Source of the DNA: JANWYU01 sp964655485
Lineage (GTDB): Bacteria > Bdellovibrionota > Bdellovibrionia > Bdellovibrionales > Bdellovibrionaceae
Length of the DNA: 14,345 nt
Assembly (NCBI GenBank): GCA_964655485.1
Contig: CAZZMS010000178.1
Coordinates: forward strand, 1-14,345
Direction: 5' to 3'
How positions within the stretch are numbered: the first letter of the stretch is position 1; every line of letters begins with the position of its first letter. A program made the position numbers and the translations under genes. Below are positions 13,805 to 14,345 of the stretch, in pieces. The notes under the pieces are model-generated. The model worked only from the letters and a program-made list of their open reading frames with translations, did not search any database and was not told where the DNA came from.

Positions 13805-14345
13805 ATGACCAAGCATAAGGCCATGCCTTCTTCGAGCAATCTGCCACCCAGTAAGAGACAAAAGTCCTTGCCTGTATATGATTTTATATCCCCAAAAAAT
13901 CAGGAACACATTGAGTTTATTGCAGATAGCAGAGTTTTTTTTAACCGGCTAACCCAGGACTTACAACAAGCTTGCAAGGAAATTCTCCTCGAGTTTTATA
14001 TTTTTGCCTTGGATACTTGGGGACAAAAAATTTTACGCATTTTGGAAAAAAAAACCACTCAAGGTGTGCGCATCTATTTGACTGTTGATGCAATTGGCTC
14101 CTTTAGTAGTTTAGCCCTGCTGCGCTCTTGGGCTAAAGATCACCACATTTCTCTACAAGTTTTCAACCCTTGGCTTAAGTATCTGAATAAGCGCAACCAT
14201 CGAAAACTCGTCATCATCGATAATGCGATCATCTATTCTGGTAGCTTCAACATCACCCGCACTCACGAGGAGTGGGCCGATTGCGCTATTCGTTACTGGG
14301 CTCAAGAATCGATGGCCAATTACGTACGAGAAGAGTTTTTTAAAG
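13805..14345 (+). CDS. Phospholipase D / cardiolipin synthase-like protein, 5' part (3' truncated by window)
   Basis: An open frame of 180 codons runs off the window end. It carries one phospholipase D HKD motif: H132, K134 and D139 within RNHRKLVIIDN, followed by GSFNIT (146-151). The preceding EILLEFYIFALDTWGQKI and VRIYLTVDAIGS are the usual strand-helix pairs of this fold in cardiolipin synthases. Such enzymes have two HKD motifs, so the second half is presumably downstream. The first 35 residues are polar and no transmembrane helices are visible, unlike ClsA; the ClsB/ClsC type fits better. An in-frame TGA at 13799-13801 shows the start must be ATG 13805 or later. It begins 6 nt after the previous stop without a clear ribosome site, suggesting translational coupling. 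Confidence 0.82.
   Translation, partial: MTKHKAMPSSSNLPPSKRQKSLPVYDFISPKNQEHIEFIADSRVFFNRLTQDLQQACKEILLEFYIFALDTWGQKILRILEKKTTQGVRIYLTVDAIGSFSSLALLRSWAKDHHISLQVFNPWLKYLNKRNHRKLVIIDNAIIYSGSFNITRTHEEWADCAIRYWAQESMANYVREEFFK

Overview
This window looks like a stretch of a Gram-negative bacterial chromosome holding mostly core metabolic and translation genes. The sequence does not name the organism. I infer a deltaproteobacterial or Bdellovibrionota-type lineage from three things. The block pheS-pheT-ihfA-MerR is, from memory, a typical neighbourhood in those groups. Lysine/diaminopimelate synthesis uses the succinylase route (dapD). Pantothenate kinase is the type III enzyme (CoaX). Base composition looks close to balanced by eye and was not computed. 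I see no insertion sequence, phage gene, CRISPR array or toxin-antitoxin pair.

Layout. (1) 1-493, plus strand: the 3' end of dapD, closed by a clear intrinsic terminator. (2) 580-5809, plus strand: a near-complete route from ketoisovalerate and aspartate to 4'-phosphopantetheine, in the order DUF2520/Rossmann protein, panB, panC, coaBC, coaX, panD. The DUF2520 protein overlaps panB by 4 bp and may supply the ketopantoate reductase step, because no panE lies in the window. (3) 5868-7549, minus strand, convergent with the pan cluster: tRNA-Pro(GGG), a 4'-phosphopantetheinyl transferase and trmB. The transferase uses CoA, the end product of the neighbouring pathway, to activate carrier proteins. 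(4) 7652-12172, minus strand: pheS, pheT, ihfA and a MerR-type regulator in a tight operon. (5) 12228-14345, plus strand, divergent from pheS: rsmG, a SpoU/TrmH-type RNA methyltransferase and the 5' part of a phospholipase D/cardiolipin synthase-like gene that runs off the window.

The most unusual local feature is in the first pan-cluster gene. Its Rossmann domain carries about 30 extra residues (nt about 684-773) bounded by a 7-bp inverted repeat. Read on the opposite strand, this segment contains a tRNA-like T arm and a 3' CCA end. It looks like an in-frame insertion of a tRNA-derived or palindromic element into a protein gene. Every other gene over 300 bp appears intact apart from the two cut by the window edges. 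No gene-free stretch exceeds 300 bases; the longest is 433-579.
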